NCBI GenBank assembly: GCA_000824805.1
Contig: CCNA01000021.1
Coordinates: 1-61,915, forward strand
Length of the DNA: 61,915 bases
Source of the DNA: Mesorhizobium sp. SOD10
GTDB lineage: Bacteria; Pseudomonadota; Alphaproteobacteria; Rhizobiales; Rhizobiaceae
Direction of reading: 5' to 3'
This document shows, piece by piece, positions 18,202 through 26,735 of this stretch (positions are counted from its first letter, which is position 1; the number at the start of each line of letters is the position of its first letter). Both the position numbers and the translations under genes were made by a program. Below the pieces are notes generated by a model. The model did no database searches. It saw nothing but the letters and a program-made list of their open reading frames with translations, and was not told the DNA's origin.

Positions 18202-19176
18202 ATGCTCTACCCGGATACCGTCGAGGCCGAAGTCCTCGTTCACAAGCCCTGGTTCGTGGCGACGATGTTCGGCGTCGTCATGCTGGTCTTCATGGCGTTC
18301 AACCTGTCGGGCACCGGCTTCGCCGAACTCATGCGCCCGGTGATCGGCGAGCCGTCGACGAGCGGCCTCTACGGGCGTTTTGCCGTCGGCTTCGCCGTCG
18401 CGGTGATCTTCACACTGAACGTCGTCCTGATCGGCTTCGCGCCGCTCAAGCTGCAGATCGGCATCGTATGGCTGGAACTGCTGCTCCTGTTCATCGCCTT
18501 CTTCGAGACATTCCACCTCAGCCTGCCTTTCATCCGCGAGAAGCTGCCGTTCCTGATCAGCCAGGGCGTCGTCACCACGCTCTATGTGTCGGCTATGTCT
18601 ATCGTCATCGCTTCGGTCATCGCCGTGGCGGGCGCGGTCGCCAAGCTCTCCAACAATGGATTCGCTTATGCCATCGCCAGCTTTTACACCTCGTTCTTCC
18701 GAGGCCTGCCGCTCTTGATGCAGGTTTATCTGATCTATCTCGGGCTACCGCAGCTCGGCTTCGTCATCAATGCCGTGCCCGCCGGCATCCTGGCGCTGTC
18801 GCTCTGCTACGGCGCCTACATGACCGAGATCTTCCGCTCCGGCATCCAGAGCATCGACCGCGGCCAGTGGGAGGCCTCGCGCTCCATGGGGTTCGGCTTC
18901 GCGCTGACCATGCGCCGCATCATCCTGCCGCAGGCATTGCCGGTCATCATTCCGCCGACCGGTAACCAGTTCATCTCGATGCTCAAGGATTCCTCGCTGG
19001 TCTCCGTGATCGGCGTGTGGGAGCTGATGTTCCTCGCGCGCACGCTCGGCCAGAAGACCTTCCAGCACATGGAGATGCTGATCTCGGCTGCCATGATCTA
19101 TTGGGTGATGTCCATCTGCCTCGAGCTGATTCAATCCCGCATCGAACGGCATTATGCCAGGAGCAAGGTGCGATGA
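18202..19176 (+). CDS. amino-acid-type ABC transporter permease
   Basis: A 324-residue HisM-type permease. The conserved part starts near residue 115 (LISQGVVTTLYVSAMSI), with the coupling loop GQWEASRSMGFGFALTMRR near residue 222. About 110 N-terminal residues with extra hydrophobic segments precede it, making it longer than typical permeases of this family. Only one permease gene is present, so a homodimeric channel is likely. Its stop overlaps the ATPase start (ATGA). Confidence 0.88.
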   Translation: MLYPDTVEAEVLVHKPWFVATMFGVVMLVFMAFNLSGTGFAELMRPVIGEPSTSGLYGRFAVGFAVAVIFTLNVVLIGFAPLKLQIGIVWLELLLLFIAFFETFHLSLPFIREKLPFLISQGVVTTLYVSAMSIVIASVIAVAGAVAKLSNNGFAYAIASFYTSFFRGLPLLMQVYLIYLGLPQLGFVINAVPAGILALSLCYGAYMTEIFRSGIQSIDRGQWEASRSMGFGFALTMRRIILPQALPVIIPPTGNQFISMLKDSSLVSVIGVWELMFLARTLGQKTFQHMEMLISAAMIYWVMSICLELIQSRIERHYARSKVR

Positions 19177-19916
19177 GCGCTCAAGCCATCATTGAGGCCA
19201 AAGCCGTTTCCAAATGGTACGGCCAGTTCCACGCGCTGAAGGATATCAACCTGACGGTCCACAAGGGCGAACGCATCGTCATCTGCGGGCCGTCCGGTTC
19301 GGGCAAGTCGACGCTGATCCGCTGCTTCAACCGCCTCGAAGCGCATCAGGAGGGCGAGATCGTTGTCAACGGTGTCACGCTGCATGGCAGGATGAGCAAC
19401 GTCGCCGCCGTGCGGTCCAATGTCGGCATGGTCTTCCAGCACTTCAACCTGTTTCCGCACATGACGGTGCTGATGAACTGCATGGCCGGACCGATGTGGG
19501 TCAAAGGTGTGCCCGCCGCGGAGGCGCGCCAGACGGCGCTCCAGTTCCTGGAACGGGTTCGCATCCCCGAGCAGGCGAACAAGTTCCCCGTCCAGCTTTC
19601 CGGCGGTCAGCAGCAGCGCGTGGCGATCGCCCGCAGCCTGTGCATGAAGCCCGATGTCATGCTGTTCGACGAGCCGACCTCCGCGCTCGACCCGGAAATG
19701 GTCTCGGAGGTGCTGGACACGATGACTGAGCTGGCCCGCGACGGCATGACCATGGTTTGCGTGACGCATGAGATGGGCTTCGCCCGTGCCGTGGCCGACC
19801 GCGTCATTTTCATGGACGCCGGACAGATCATCGAGGAGGGCACGCCCGACGCGTTCTTCGGCAACCCGCGTCACGATCGGACGAAGGTGTTCCTCAGCCA
19901 GATCTTGAGGCATTAA
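19173..19916 (+). CDS. amino-acid-type ABC transporter ATPase
   Basis: A 247-residue GlnQ/HisP-type ATPase. Walker A is GPSGSGKST, the signature is LSGGQQQRVAIARSL, and Walker B is MLFDEPTSALDPEMV with a downstream switch His in VTHEMGF. The ATG at 19173 overlaps the permease stop, and the longer upstream frame would lie inside the permease gene. It completes a three-gene importer that ends the island. Confidence 0.92.
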   Translation: MSAQAIIEAKAVSKWYGQFHALKDINLTVHKGERIVICGPSGSGKSTLIRCFNRLEAHQEGEIVVNGVTLHGRMSNVAAVRSNVGMVFQHFNLFPHMTVLMNCMAGPMWVKGVPAAEARQTALQFLERVRIPEQANKFPVQLSGGQQQRVAIARSLCMKPDVMLFDEPTSALDPEMVSEVLDTMTELARDGMTMVCVTHEMGFARAVADRVIFMDAGQIIEEGTPDAFFGNPRHDRTKVFLSQILRH

Positions 19917-20475
19917 CGTTCCAGGAAAGACTGCTTTTTCGCCTTCGCCTTCGAAAAAAACGGACAGTCCGCTGCCGGCCCCATCTAGACATCGAGCGCC
20001 CGGCCGGTAAGAGCGCCCATTATACTTGGTCGACAAAGCCGCGTTCGCCGATCTCCTGAAGCACATGCTGAATGCTCTCCGGATCGAGCGGATTCCGATT
20101 GTCGCGACGCTGCTGGGGCCATTGGGCAATTCCTCGCGGGCGATGTCGGGCAACACGTCAATCGCCTTGTCCTAACCTCGGCCAATGATGAACATTCCAC
20201 GCCAGAATCGTCTCTCGTCAACTCGCTCCCATCGTGACATCGAAAAAGAACAACGGCATACCTCCACACTCTGAGATATTTTCTCGGGCCTTTCAGCTCG
20301 ACTTTCGATCGAAATGAATGTTCCTGGGTGCTGTAAAAGGCTGCTTGCGCACCTGTGTCAAATGTGAATGCGGGGCGCTTCTGTAAGGCTTAAGGTTCAT
20401 ACGTCGTCCGGTTTTGTCATGGGGCACGGACGCTGGGAGCGAATAGCACTCTCGCCCAACCGCTAAGGCGCTGAG
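19917..20475. other. intergenic, possible gene fossil
   Basis: About 560 bases. On the minus strand near 20020-20175, two frames together read IDVLPDIAREELPNGP and then ESIQHVLQEIGERGFVDQ before a stop. This looks like the broken end of a small protein I cannot name. Nothing else is recognised. Confidence 0.3.
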
Positions 20476-20691
20476 ATGCACACCCAAATCATGGAACCGT
20501 CCGACCTCGAAATGCTCACTCGCGTGCTGCACCACATGTGCAGGCAAGAAGGGCATCAAATGGACTCTGACGATGGGCAGAACCTCGCCAGGAAGCTGGT
20601 CTATCTCTTCCAGAGCGGCGTCGTGGATGAGTTCGACCTTATGGATACCATGGAAGCTTGGTCCCGGGAGAACCAACGCCGCTTTGGCTGA
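20476..20691 (+). CDS. conserved small protein of unknown function
   Basis: A 71-residue soluble, acidic and helical protein (MHTQIMEPSDLEMLTRVLHH start; a Met/His/Cys-containing middle, MCRQEGHQM). Amino-acid composition and codon use look coding, and comparable short proteins are common in rhizobial genomes. I cannot assign a family or role. Confidence 0.55.
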   Translation: MHTQIMEPSDLEMLTRVLHHMCRQEGHQMDSDDGQNLARKLVYLFQSGVVDEFDLMDTMEAWSRENQRRFG

Positions 20692-21071
20692 ACGAGCGGG
20701 GGAGGCAAGACGGGACGCAGTTCGGCTATAGCGGAAGATTAGGGCCTAAGGCTTCCTGGATGTCCTATATTCGGATTCCCAAGGGAGAACGTCGACGTCA
20801 GGCTGGAAACCCGAAGCGATGTATTCGTCCCGCGAAATGTAACCGCCCCTCGATCCCTCGATCACACAGATAAATGGCGGGACGCCCGGGCATCGATAAA
20901 TGCCAACCCACTTCGGCGCTGTGCTCTTCATCATCAAAGAATTTCATTACCAGTGATTGGTGTCGCCATCTGTTCTGATGATAAACGGCCGAACGCCCTG
21001 TCCTAGCGGCGTACAACAGGCCGAGTTATTGCTTGTGATCCCGGAGCCCGAAACGCCTAATGCTAAGTCCC
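20692..21071. other. intergenic, no gene seen
   Basis: About 380 bases of mixed composition without a frame I can support on either strand. Confidence 0.4.
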
Positions 21072-21262
21072 ATGCATCATGGGAAAACGACCCTTGAACG
21101 GGCTTTTGATCTCGCCAAGTCCGGGGCCTACGCCAATTTCCGCGAGTGCGGACAAAGCTGAAAAAGCGAAGGGTACGATGTCTGGCATTTGGAGGGGCTG
21201 CCCTCCGAAGGCAAATCAATCAGCTCATCAAAACCGCGAGAGAGAACGCCACCAAGATTTAG
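21072..21262 (+). pseudogene. small rhizobial protein, multiple frameshifts
   Basis: Pieces in successive frames give TTLERAFDLAKSGAYANFRE, then RTKLKK, then EGYDVWHLEG, then RRQINQLIKTARENATKI and a stop. Assembled, this is a 60-residue protein with a known rhizobial pattern: an ERAF-LA-SG start, a middle EGYD and a C-terminal LIKTAR. At least three frame changes separate the pieces, so it is a fossil. Function unknown. Confidence 0.5.
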
Positions 21263-21353
21263 ACGTGGTGAGCGCGTCGGGTGCCTCTGCAGATGTCGCT
21301 GCCTTAGCGTGAAATGTGAATGCGCGGCCGTCGCCCACCGTACACCATGGCTC

Positions 21354-21622
21354 ATGTCTCGCTATCTGTTCGAATTCGTCTTGAACGGCCAACGTGGCTT
21401 GGCGGACACCTTGGTGGACTTGCCGATCTCGGGGAAATACGGCGAGAGGCACTGTGGGCTTTGCAGGACATCGCGATCGGCGAGATCATTGCGAGCGACC
21501 AAGAGCAGACTCTGTCCGTTAACGTCCGAAACGAAAATGATTTGCCCGTCTATTCGGCAACCATCACAATTTCCGAGAGGTGGGGTTCGGATGGCAACTC
21601 CATGGCCAGCTCGGGCCGATAA
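21354..21622 (+). pseudogene. DUF6894-like protein, frameshifted
   Basis: The start MSRYLFEFVLNGQRGLADT is in one frame. The rest, LGEIRREALWALQDIAIGE and VNVRNENDLPVYSATITIS, continues in another after a shift near 21425. A joined product has the DUF6894 layout of a short beta start, a RREAL helix and a final beta-rich RDE-type strand. The family is small and of unknown function. Confidence 0.55.
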
Positions 21623-21864
21623 GCGGCCCGACAGTTCCGCGTTGGGGTTGCGTTGGGTGTTTCCATCAACACGGTTTCCAAGCCGTGGTCAACGCCCGCA
21701 AGTTTGCGCCGATCTGGATCAACGTGACTTCGAAGCGTATCCAGCGCGACATTTGGACCTCTGTCGGCGTAAAGGCCAGAACACTTCGACCGTGAAGCAG
21801 CCGATCGAAGGGATACCAAGCTCATCGTGTCGTGGCCGGTGGGCTGTCGGGCCAAACATCTCAG

Positions 21865-21889
21865 GGAACAAATAGGCCTGTAAGACGTT
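21865..21889 (+). promoter_or_regulatory. EcfG-like promoter of response regulator gene
   Basis: GGAAC at 21865-21869 and CGTT at 21886-21889, 16 bases apart, lie 27 bases before the ATG of the response regulator. This matches the general-stress sigma factor consensus. Confidence 0.55.
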
Positions 21890-21916
21890 GGAAGTCGGTT
21901 AGGGGTACCCACAAAA

Positions 21917-22315
21917 ATGAGCGATGGCGCGGTTCTGGTCGTTGAAGACGAGACGATGATATTGCTCGACATTGAGTCGGCGCTTGAGGAAGCTGGCTTT
22001 GAAGTAGTCGGCTTGAGCAGCGCCGCTGAGGGCCTCGCTGCCTTTGACACTGATCCTGAAAAGTTCCGTGGCGTTGTGACTGACATTCGCCTGGGCAGCG
22101 GCGAGAGCGGATGGGAGGTCGCTCGCCATATCCGCCGCGTCAATCCGACAATTCCGGTCGTCTATGTCAGCGGAGACAGCGCAATACATTGGGGCGCGGA
22201 AGGCGTTCCGAATAGCATTATGATCACCAAGCCTTTCTTCCTTCCTCAGGTCCTCACAGCGATTTCAACACTGCTGAACCAACAGTCGCCGCTCGATCCC
22301 TCCGCGCAAAGCTAG
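21917..22315 (+). CDS. single-domain response regulator
   Basis: A 132-residue CheY-like receiver. Acidic-pocket residues are in VLVVEDETMI, the phospho-accepting Asp is in VVTDIRLG (about residue 54), the conserved Ser/Thr is in VYVSGDSA and the Lys in MITKPFF (about residue 104). There is no output domain, so it probably relays phosphate or titrates a kinase. Such receivers commonly pair with HWE kinases in rhizobia. One such kinase is encoded at 28.8-30.3 kb. An EcfG-like promoter precedes the gene. Confidence 0.85.
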   Translation: MSDGAVLVVEDETMILLDIESALEEAGFEVVGLSSAAEGLAAFDTDPEKFRGVVTDIRLGSGESGWEVARHIRRVNPTIPVVYVSGDSAIHWGAEGVPNSIMITKPFFLPQVLTAISTLLNQQSPLDPSAQS

Positions 22316-22592
22316 ACGCTAAATCTCAAACTGAGGCACTACCAATGGGCGGCGTCATCGCGAGCCCTGCTGGGAGTCTTGACGGCCAATTCTATGCCAA
22401 GAGGCGCGTCGCTACGGGACGAATGTTTTGTCCGAACCGGCGGCCAACCGGATGCTTTCGCCAAGTATCCAAGTTCTCCTTGCTCAGTCTGCCTGTCGCC
22501 TTATAACTCAGCTATCGCCGTAACTAACCAAGGACTGTCGGCGGCTGAGAGACGTAACCGCGCTCCCGTCTGCAAAAGATCGGAGCGGCATC

Positions 22593-22786
22593 ATGCCCCA
22601 AGACAAAGACCGTGCCATTGCTGAAAGATGCCCGAGTCCGGCCACAAGCGATGAGCAGTTGCTCAAACGAGAGCATACATAGAGCACGCCAAGCGGATGC
22701 TGGTCGAGACGGAATTGCTGCTTGATGGGCATAGATCACGCAAGCAGTCTGAGCTTGGGGATAAACCCGGTCAAATCTCAAGCTGA
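22593..22786 (+). pseudogene. small protein with one frameshift
   Basis: MPQDKDRAIAERCPSPATSD runs to KRE. After a shift it continues as YIEHAKRMLVETELLLDGH and on to a stop at 22784-22786. The two halves make a sensible helical 64-residue protein with a GGAG ribosome-binding sequence upstream. Family unknown. A sequencing slip cannot be excluded. Confidence 0.4.
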
Positions 22787-22893
22787 AGCACTACTCGGCC
22801 ATTGTCTGCTTACGGCCCCCCACAGCGACCTGCTAGATCTGCATCATGTCCGGACCAGATCATTGGAACAGTGGCTCGTCGCTGCTAAAGACC

Positions 22894-23106
22894 CTATTGC
22901 TCCACTCCAAGGCGAAGCCGGACCGAAGCCTCTAGGTCTTTGGCGAACCCAAGCGCGAACTGAAGAACCGCCGTCGAAGCGACCGATCCTTGGCCCTCGA
23001 TCGCGATCGGCAGTTCTATTTTGCCAGCGGTTGAGGTCACGCGAATATTGAATAGAAGCTGGCCACTGGGCCGCTCCTCAACTGTTACCAATTCGACAGT
23101 TGCCAT
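22894..23106 (-). CDS. small hypothetical protein
   Basis: A 70-residue protein (MATVELVTVEERPSGQLLFN start; beta-rich then helical, with FALGFAKDLE near the end). I chose the ATG at 23106, which has GGGAG about 7 bases upstream. An upstream ATG at 23196 would add 30 residues. It is the last of four small minus-strand genes. No family recognised. Confidence 0.5.
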   Translation of the reverse strand: MATVELVTVEERPSGQLLFNIRVTSTAGKIELPIAIEGQGSVASTAVLQFALGFAKDLEASVRLRLGVEQ

Positions 23107-23220
23107 TCTCACTCTCCCACTCGTCGGCCGATCCCCTGCCTCGCTGGGAAACGCAGTTTCGGCTCCAATCACGATGGCGGCTGTTGCCGTGGACACCTTC
23201 TGGCCAACGAAAGGGCTGGT

Positions 23221-23409
23221 TCAAATTAGGCGGTTGCGCTCTGCGAGTTCGCGTGCCCGCCTTAGAGTGCCGTCGGTATCGGCGATCCGGCGCCTTGCTG
23301 CCTCGTCCGTTCTGATCGTCAGCCGCGCCGACATAATCTTGGGCGACTTGGCGACCGGCACGATCACGGCGGGCGGCGCATCCGGTGTTTTCATGGTTCT
23401 CATGGGCAT
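23221..23409 (-). CDS. small hypothetical protein
   Basis: A 62-residue protein with a Pro-rich N-terminus (TPDAPPAVIVPVA) and a basic helical C-terminus (TLRRARELAERNRLI). The start ATGCCCATG at 23409 is preceded by AAAGGA. Third of four minus-strand small genes. Role unknown. Confidence 0.5.
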   Translation of the reverse strand: MPMRTMKTPDAPPAVIVPVAKSPKIMSARLTIRTDEAARRRIADTDGTLRRARELAERNRLI

Positions 23410-23505
23410 TATCCTTTCAAACGAATGCTCCGGAAGGCAGGCGACATTCGGCGGTTGCTTCATCACCGGCCCAGGAGCGCCGAACCGCAGTATCGGCCTT
23501 GCCAA

Positions 23506-23697
23506 TCAGGATTCCCGGCCGGCCTCTTCCCGCCGCTTGGCGTCCTGAATGTTCAATTCGCCAGCGATTTTTTCTGCCCGTCGCGTCTTGATGCCGATCA
23601 TCATTTTTTTCTCAAACTCGGCAGGTTGGCCGGTGAAGATGTCGATAACGGTGCAACTGTTCGGCTTGTCTATCCGAAGCGCGTAGCGCTTTGCCAT
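23506..23697 (-). CDS. small conserved rhizobial protein
   Basis: A 63-residue protein beginning MAKRYALRIDKPNSCTVID with a second half rich in charged residues (KTRRAEKIAGELN). GAAGGA lies 7 bases before the ATG, which favours 23697 over the longer open frame. It shares a minus-strand run with two other small genes. Function unknown. Confidence 0.5.
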   Translation of the reverse strand: MAKRYALRIDKPNSCTVIDIFTGQPAEFEKKMMIGIKTRRAEKIAGELNIQDAKRREEAGRES

Positions 23698-23741
23698 GCT
23701 GGCATCCTTCTTTGTTTTCGGCCTCGACGAATGCCGACCGG

Positions 23742-24053
23742 TCAGGCTTTTACGATGACAAAAACCGAGGCCAGCACAGCGACAATCCAGAGCGTGACGC
23801 ACACCTTCAAGGCGAGCGGCCCATATGAAGGGAGCGCCGACGCCACGAGCGTCCCCGCCATCCCACTCGCGCCAGCGCGCCCCGTCGCGACAGCGAGCGG
23901 CGCCTTGGTGCCAAGTTTGCCGAAAGCGCGGGGCGGTTTGCCCGTGGACAAGACCCCGGATGTGCCCAAAACGCCAGGCTTCACAGTTGGCGAGGCTGTC
24001 GGACGGCCAAGCTTCGACGGCAACTTCTTTCTTACGGGGGAACTGGTGCGCAT
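23742..24053 (-). CDS. small single-pass membrane protein
   Basis: A 103-residue protein with a Pro/Gly/Ser/Thr-rich, basic N-terminal 75 residues and one C-terminal transmembrane helix (VCVTLWIVAVLASVFVIV). The topology suggests a tail-anchored or inner-membrane protein. It is the first gene of a minus-strand run of four small genes facing away from the AT-rich intergenic region. No family recognised. Confidence 0.5.
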   Translation of the reverse strand: MRTSSPVRKKLPSKLGRPTASPTVKPGVLGTSGVLSTGKPPRAFGKLGTKAPLAVATGRAGASGMAGTLVASALPSYGPLALKVCVTLWIVAVLASVFVIVKA

Positions 24054-24506
24054 ATCCTTCTATAGACTGCTTGCTCCGCGATAGATAGGGAAACCGAAAT
24101 TATTAGCCAGGTCGTCAAAATTATCTGCCTCATAAATGCGGGGCGTGAAAAATATGCCGTTCGATGCGGGATTTTCTGTCGATTTTTTGGGTGCGGTGGT
24201 CGAATTTTATTTAACCGAAAAAAATAAACGCCATCACCGCCTTGTAGATCGCGCAATTATGGCGCATATATAAAATCGTTGATTTGGTCTAGATGGCTTC
24301 GTGATCATGAAGCCTCGCCATCCGCTTCCGAATTTTCGATAGTGAATGCCTTGCGCCGCTCCCGGCGCGGGCATTTCGCTTCGTTCGAACTCTGAAATGA
24401 TACCGGTGCTGACCACGGATGTACTGGCAGCACCGGACATCGTTTCGGCGGTTCGGTTGCGATCGAAGCGGAAGATCATGCGCGTGTTTCCGCAGAAAGC
24501 TCGCAA
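24054..24506. other. AT-rich divergent intergenic region
   Basis: About 450 bases between two divergent runs of small genes. The part from about 24090 to 24300 is clearly AT-richer than the surroundings, which is typical of a promoter region or recently acquired DNA. No gene is supported. Confidence 0.5.
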
Positions 24507-24770
24507 ATGGCCACTCGCACCACGCAGACCGTCGTTCGCTTCAACTCGGCATTCGTGCTGCCGGGTCTCGACGCGCCGCAGCCGCCCGGAGACTATCGCG
24601 TCGATCTCGACGAGGAGCCTCTCGAAGCGGCTTCTCGCACCGCATGGCGCCGCGTGGCAACTTTCATTCACCTGCCGGCGATCTCCGCGAAGGGATCCAC
24701 GCAGCAAATGGTGCCGATCGAACCGGCCTCGCTCGAGGTCGCGCTCGACAAGGACCGGAGGCAATCATGA
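24507..24770 (+). CDS. small conserved rhizobial protein
   Basis: An 87-residue protein (MATRTTQTVVRFNSAFVLPG start; central YRVDLDEEPLE; later FIHLPAIS). The pattern of FVLPGLD, PPGDYRVD.DEE and RTAWRR recurs in small rhizobial proteins of unknown function. Its stop overlaps the next start (ATGA), making it the head of a coupled run of small genes on the plus strand. Confidence 0.65.
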   Translation: MATRTTQTVVRFNSAFVLPGLDAPQPPGDYRVDLDEEPLEAASRTAWRRVATFIHLPAISAKGSTQQMVPIEPASLEVALDKDRRQS

Positions 24771-25126
24771 CGACCCTCATGCAACGCAACGCACAACCAA
24801 TCCAGCACGGAGCCCCGACGCGTCTTTTTTACATCGAACAGGCGGTCCGGCTGAAAGGCGGTCCCGGATCCGGCCCCAGGACCGGCGAAATCTATCGTGT
24901 CACCCGTACTCTCCCGCTGAGGGGGAACTCGCCGCAGTACCGCATCCGCAGCGACGCTGAACCGCATGAGCGGGTGGTGACGGAGGACAGGCTGGAACCG
25001 GTCGACGAGATGTCGGACGGCGGCATGAGACTCATTGAAAGGACGTTCGGACATGGCCAAGGGACAGAAGCGCTCGAACAGAGAGATCAGGAAGCCGAAA
25101 CAGGACAAGAGTCCGGTCAAGTCTGA
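24767..25126 (+). CDS. small protein of unknown function
   Basis: A 119-residue protein. The ATG at 24767 overlaps the previous stop, and the longer open frame upstream is only a shadow of that gene. A central KGGPGSGPRTGEIYRVTRTL is followed by YRIRSDAEPHERVV and a Glu/Gln-rich tail. The arrangement suggests a small SH3-like beta domain, but this is a guess from composition. The 3' end overlaps the next tiny gene in another frame. Confidence 0.55.
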   Translation: MTTLMQRNAQPIQHGAPTRLFYIEQAVRLKGGPGSGPRTGEIYRVTRTLPLRGNSPQYRIRSDAEPHERVVTEDRLEPVDEMSDGGMRLIERTFGHGQGTEALEQRDQEAETGQESGQV

Positions 25127-25190
25127 GAGTTTGCTCGGCCAAATCAAAGGTTCCGGTGGAACCCACGCCCAAAGCAAGGGCAAGGGATGA
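25053..25190 (+). CDS. tiny Lys-rich conserved protein
   Basis: A 45-residue ORF, MAKGQKRSNREIRKPKQDK..., rich in Lys and Arg and ending GGTHAQSKGKG. The N-terminal pattern is one I recognise from many Hyphomicrobiales genomes as a conserved tiny protein of unknown role. GAAAGGA lies upstream. It overlaps the 3' end of the previous gene by 74 bases in a different frame. Confidence 0.55.
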   Translation: MAKGQKRSNREIRKPKQDKSPVKSESLLGQIKGSGGTHAQSKGKG

Positions 25191-25199
25191 CGGACTCCT

Positions 25200-25442
25200 A
25201 TGAAGGTCGTGATCGAATTCTATCGCACGCGCCTTGCCGACGACGCGCACGCCGTCGTCGGCCGTGAAACCGTGGACGCGGCCGACCTCGACGCGGCGAT
25301 CGAGATCGCGCGGCTTCTAGCAAAGACGCTGAACATGCCCCAGTGGCCAGATGCGGTCGCCATTGCCGACGCCGAGGGTGCGACGATCTATTCCAGCGTC
25401 ACCGCCGCGCAGGCGGACATAGACAAAGGGCCGACATCATGA
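25200..25442 (+). CDS. small protein of unknown function
   Basis: An 80-residue mixed alpha/beta protein (MKVVIEFYRTRLADDAHAVV; VDAADLDAAIEIARLLA). The pattern resembles small rhizobial DUFs in which a beta hairpin is followed by one helix. It is coupled to the next gene, whose ATG overlaps its stop. Confidence 0.6.
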   Translation: MKVVIEFYRTRLADDAHAVVGRETVDAADLDAAIEIARLLAKTLNMPQWPDAVAIADAEGATIYSSVTAAQADIDKGPTS

Positions 25443-25828
25443 ACGCAAGCGACCTTCGCACCGATGCCGCTCGCGACGCCTGGCCTCATCTCCGCGAGGA
25501 AAATGCAGGCGGCGCGCGGGCTTGCGACTTTGGGGACCATCAATATGGCCGTCGCGTTGAAGCCGAGCGTTCCTGGACCGTCTATCACGTCTTCACCGGC
25601 ATTCCCGCGCATGCGAACGGCGCCTCCATGATCGGGCTCAGCCAATCGGAAGCGACGAGAGGCACGCTGTGCATATCCTCAAACAGGTTGAGCAATTGCG
25701 AGATCAAGCGGTGCCCTCGAGGTCGTCAGGGCTCGAATGATTTCATGCTGCCGGGCGATATGCCGCGCGCCATCGTGGACGTGACGCGCGGCAGTCTCCA
25801 TCTCCGCTCATGCATTCCTAGAGTTTAG
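25439..25828 (+). CDS. small protein of unknown function
   Basis: A 129-residue protein with an N-terminal half matching a rhizobial pattern (DARDAWPHLREE, YGRRVEAERSWTVYHVFTG, PAHANG, MIGLS). The C-terminal 60 residues are Arg/Cys-rich and unlike the first part, so the natural end may have been lost by a frameshift near 25660. Confidence 0.5.
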   Translation: MNASDLRTDAARDAWPHLREENAGGARACDFGDHQYGRRVEAERSWTVYHVFTGIPAHANGASMIGLSQSEATRGTLCISSNRLSNCEIKRCPRGRQGSNDFMLPGDMPRAIVDVTRGSLHLRSCIPRV

Positions 25829-25927
25829 CATTATCGAACGATGATTGAAGTCAGTACCGATGAGAGAGCGCCCCTCGGTTGGTGCAAAGGGAGGCCCACC
25901 AAATGTTGGCCGCTCCAAGACGCCGTT

Positions 25928-25952
25928 GGAACTTAGCGGTGGCTGCCATGTT
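25928..25952 (+). promoter_or_regulatory. EcfG-like promoter
   Basis: GGAAC at 25928-25932 and TGTT at 25949-25952 (16 bases between) lie 26 bases upstream of the next ATG. The first base of the -10 element differs from the C of the consensus. Confidence 0.4.
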
Positions 25953-25978
25953 GATTTGCGTTCAACCGGAGCACGACC

Positions 25979-26164
25979 ATGGCCGATCTCGCAAACGGGA
26001 ACAAATCAAACGACGCTCCCCGCCTGGAGCCCAATCCCGCCACGCCTTCGCCTGCAACGGAGAAGGTGTCCGGATCCGGACCCGCGATCGCCGAGCACTC
26101 CAAGGACGCCAAGGCGCCCAAGAGCGGCCGTCAGCTCGGTGCCTATGTCAAGGACAACAGATGA
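25979..26164 (+). CDS. small disordered protein
   Basis: A 61-residue low-complexity protein rich in Asn, Ala, Pro, Lys and Ser (MADLANGNKSNDAPRLEPNP start; ends GRQLGAYVKDNR). GGAG precedes the ATG by 8 bases and an EcfG-like motif lies upstream. Its stop overlaps the next ATG. Role unknown. It is probably intrinsically disordered. Confidence 0.5.
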   Translation: MADLANGNKSNDAPRLEPNPATPSPATEKVSGSGPAIAEHSKDAKAPKSGRQLGAYVKDNR

Positions 26165-26490
26165 ACGTCGCCAACCTGCAGCTTGAAGGGCTTATGATGG
26201 CGGTCGCCGCGATCAACAATGCCCTGGTGCACCAGGGTGTTCTGTCGATCGACGCTATAGATGAGGCGTTACGCAAGGCCGAATCGTCCGTGACATCCGA
26301 CGAGCGTGTTTATGAAGATATGTCACCGGCCCACAGGGAAGCGATCTGTTTCCCCTTAAGGCTCTTGCAGCTCGCCAATCTGTCCCAGGACGAGACTGGG
26401 GTGCCGCCCTTTGCCGAGCTCGCACGGCAGGTCGGCCTGACCAAAGACGACGCCGGGGATTTGAGGGATCGCGAAGGTGGCGTGGGCTAA
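26161..26490 (+). CDS. small helical protein of unknown function
   Basis: A 109-residue, mainly helical protein (LMMAVAAINNALVHQGVLS; IDEALRKAESSV; FPLRLLQLANLS; FAELARQVG). The ATG overlaps the upstream stop, so a longer frame beginning at 25879 is rejected. It looks like a small regulatory or structural protein. No family assignment. Confidence 0.55.
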   Translation: MNVANLQLEGLMMAVAAINNALVHQGVLSIDAIDEALRKAESSVTSDERVYEDMSPAHREAICFPLRLLQLANLSQDETGVPPFAELARQVGLTKDDAGDLRDREGGVG

Positions 26491-26735
26491 GCCGCATCGC
26501 GCAGGCTCGCCTCGACGAATGCCGTTGGCGCCTCGTGCGCCCAAACGACCTCGGCGTCATCATATCTCAAAGCGCAGATTCCATCGGGGCCTCGGGCGCC
26601 ACCCAAGAACGGCCGCTACGAGAAAACCGAAGGCACGAACGATGCCGGCTACCAAACCAAGCTCATAGCGCGCCATCTGTCTCGTTGGCTCAACAAGGGA
26701 TGCAACAGGTTGTGGTCTGATTGGAGCACAGCTTA

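Noticed and set aside
20020..20175. Minus-strand pieces that look like the end of a small protein
   Set aside because: Two frames must be joined and I cannot identify a family, so it is only noted in the gap entry.
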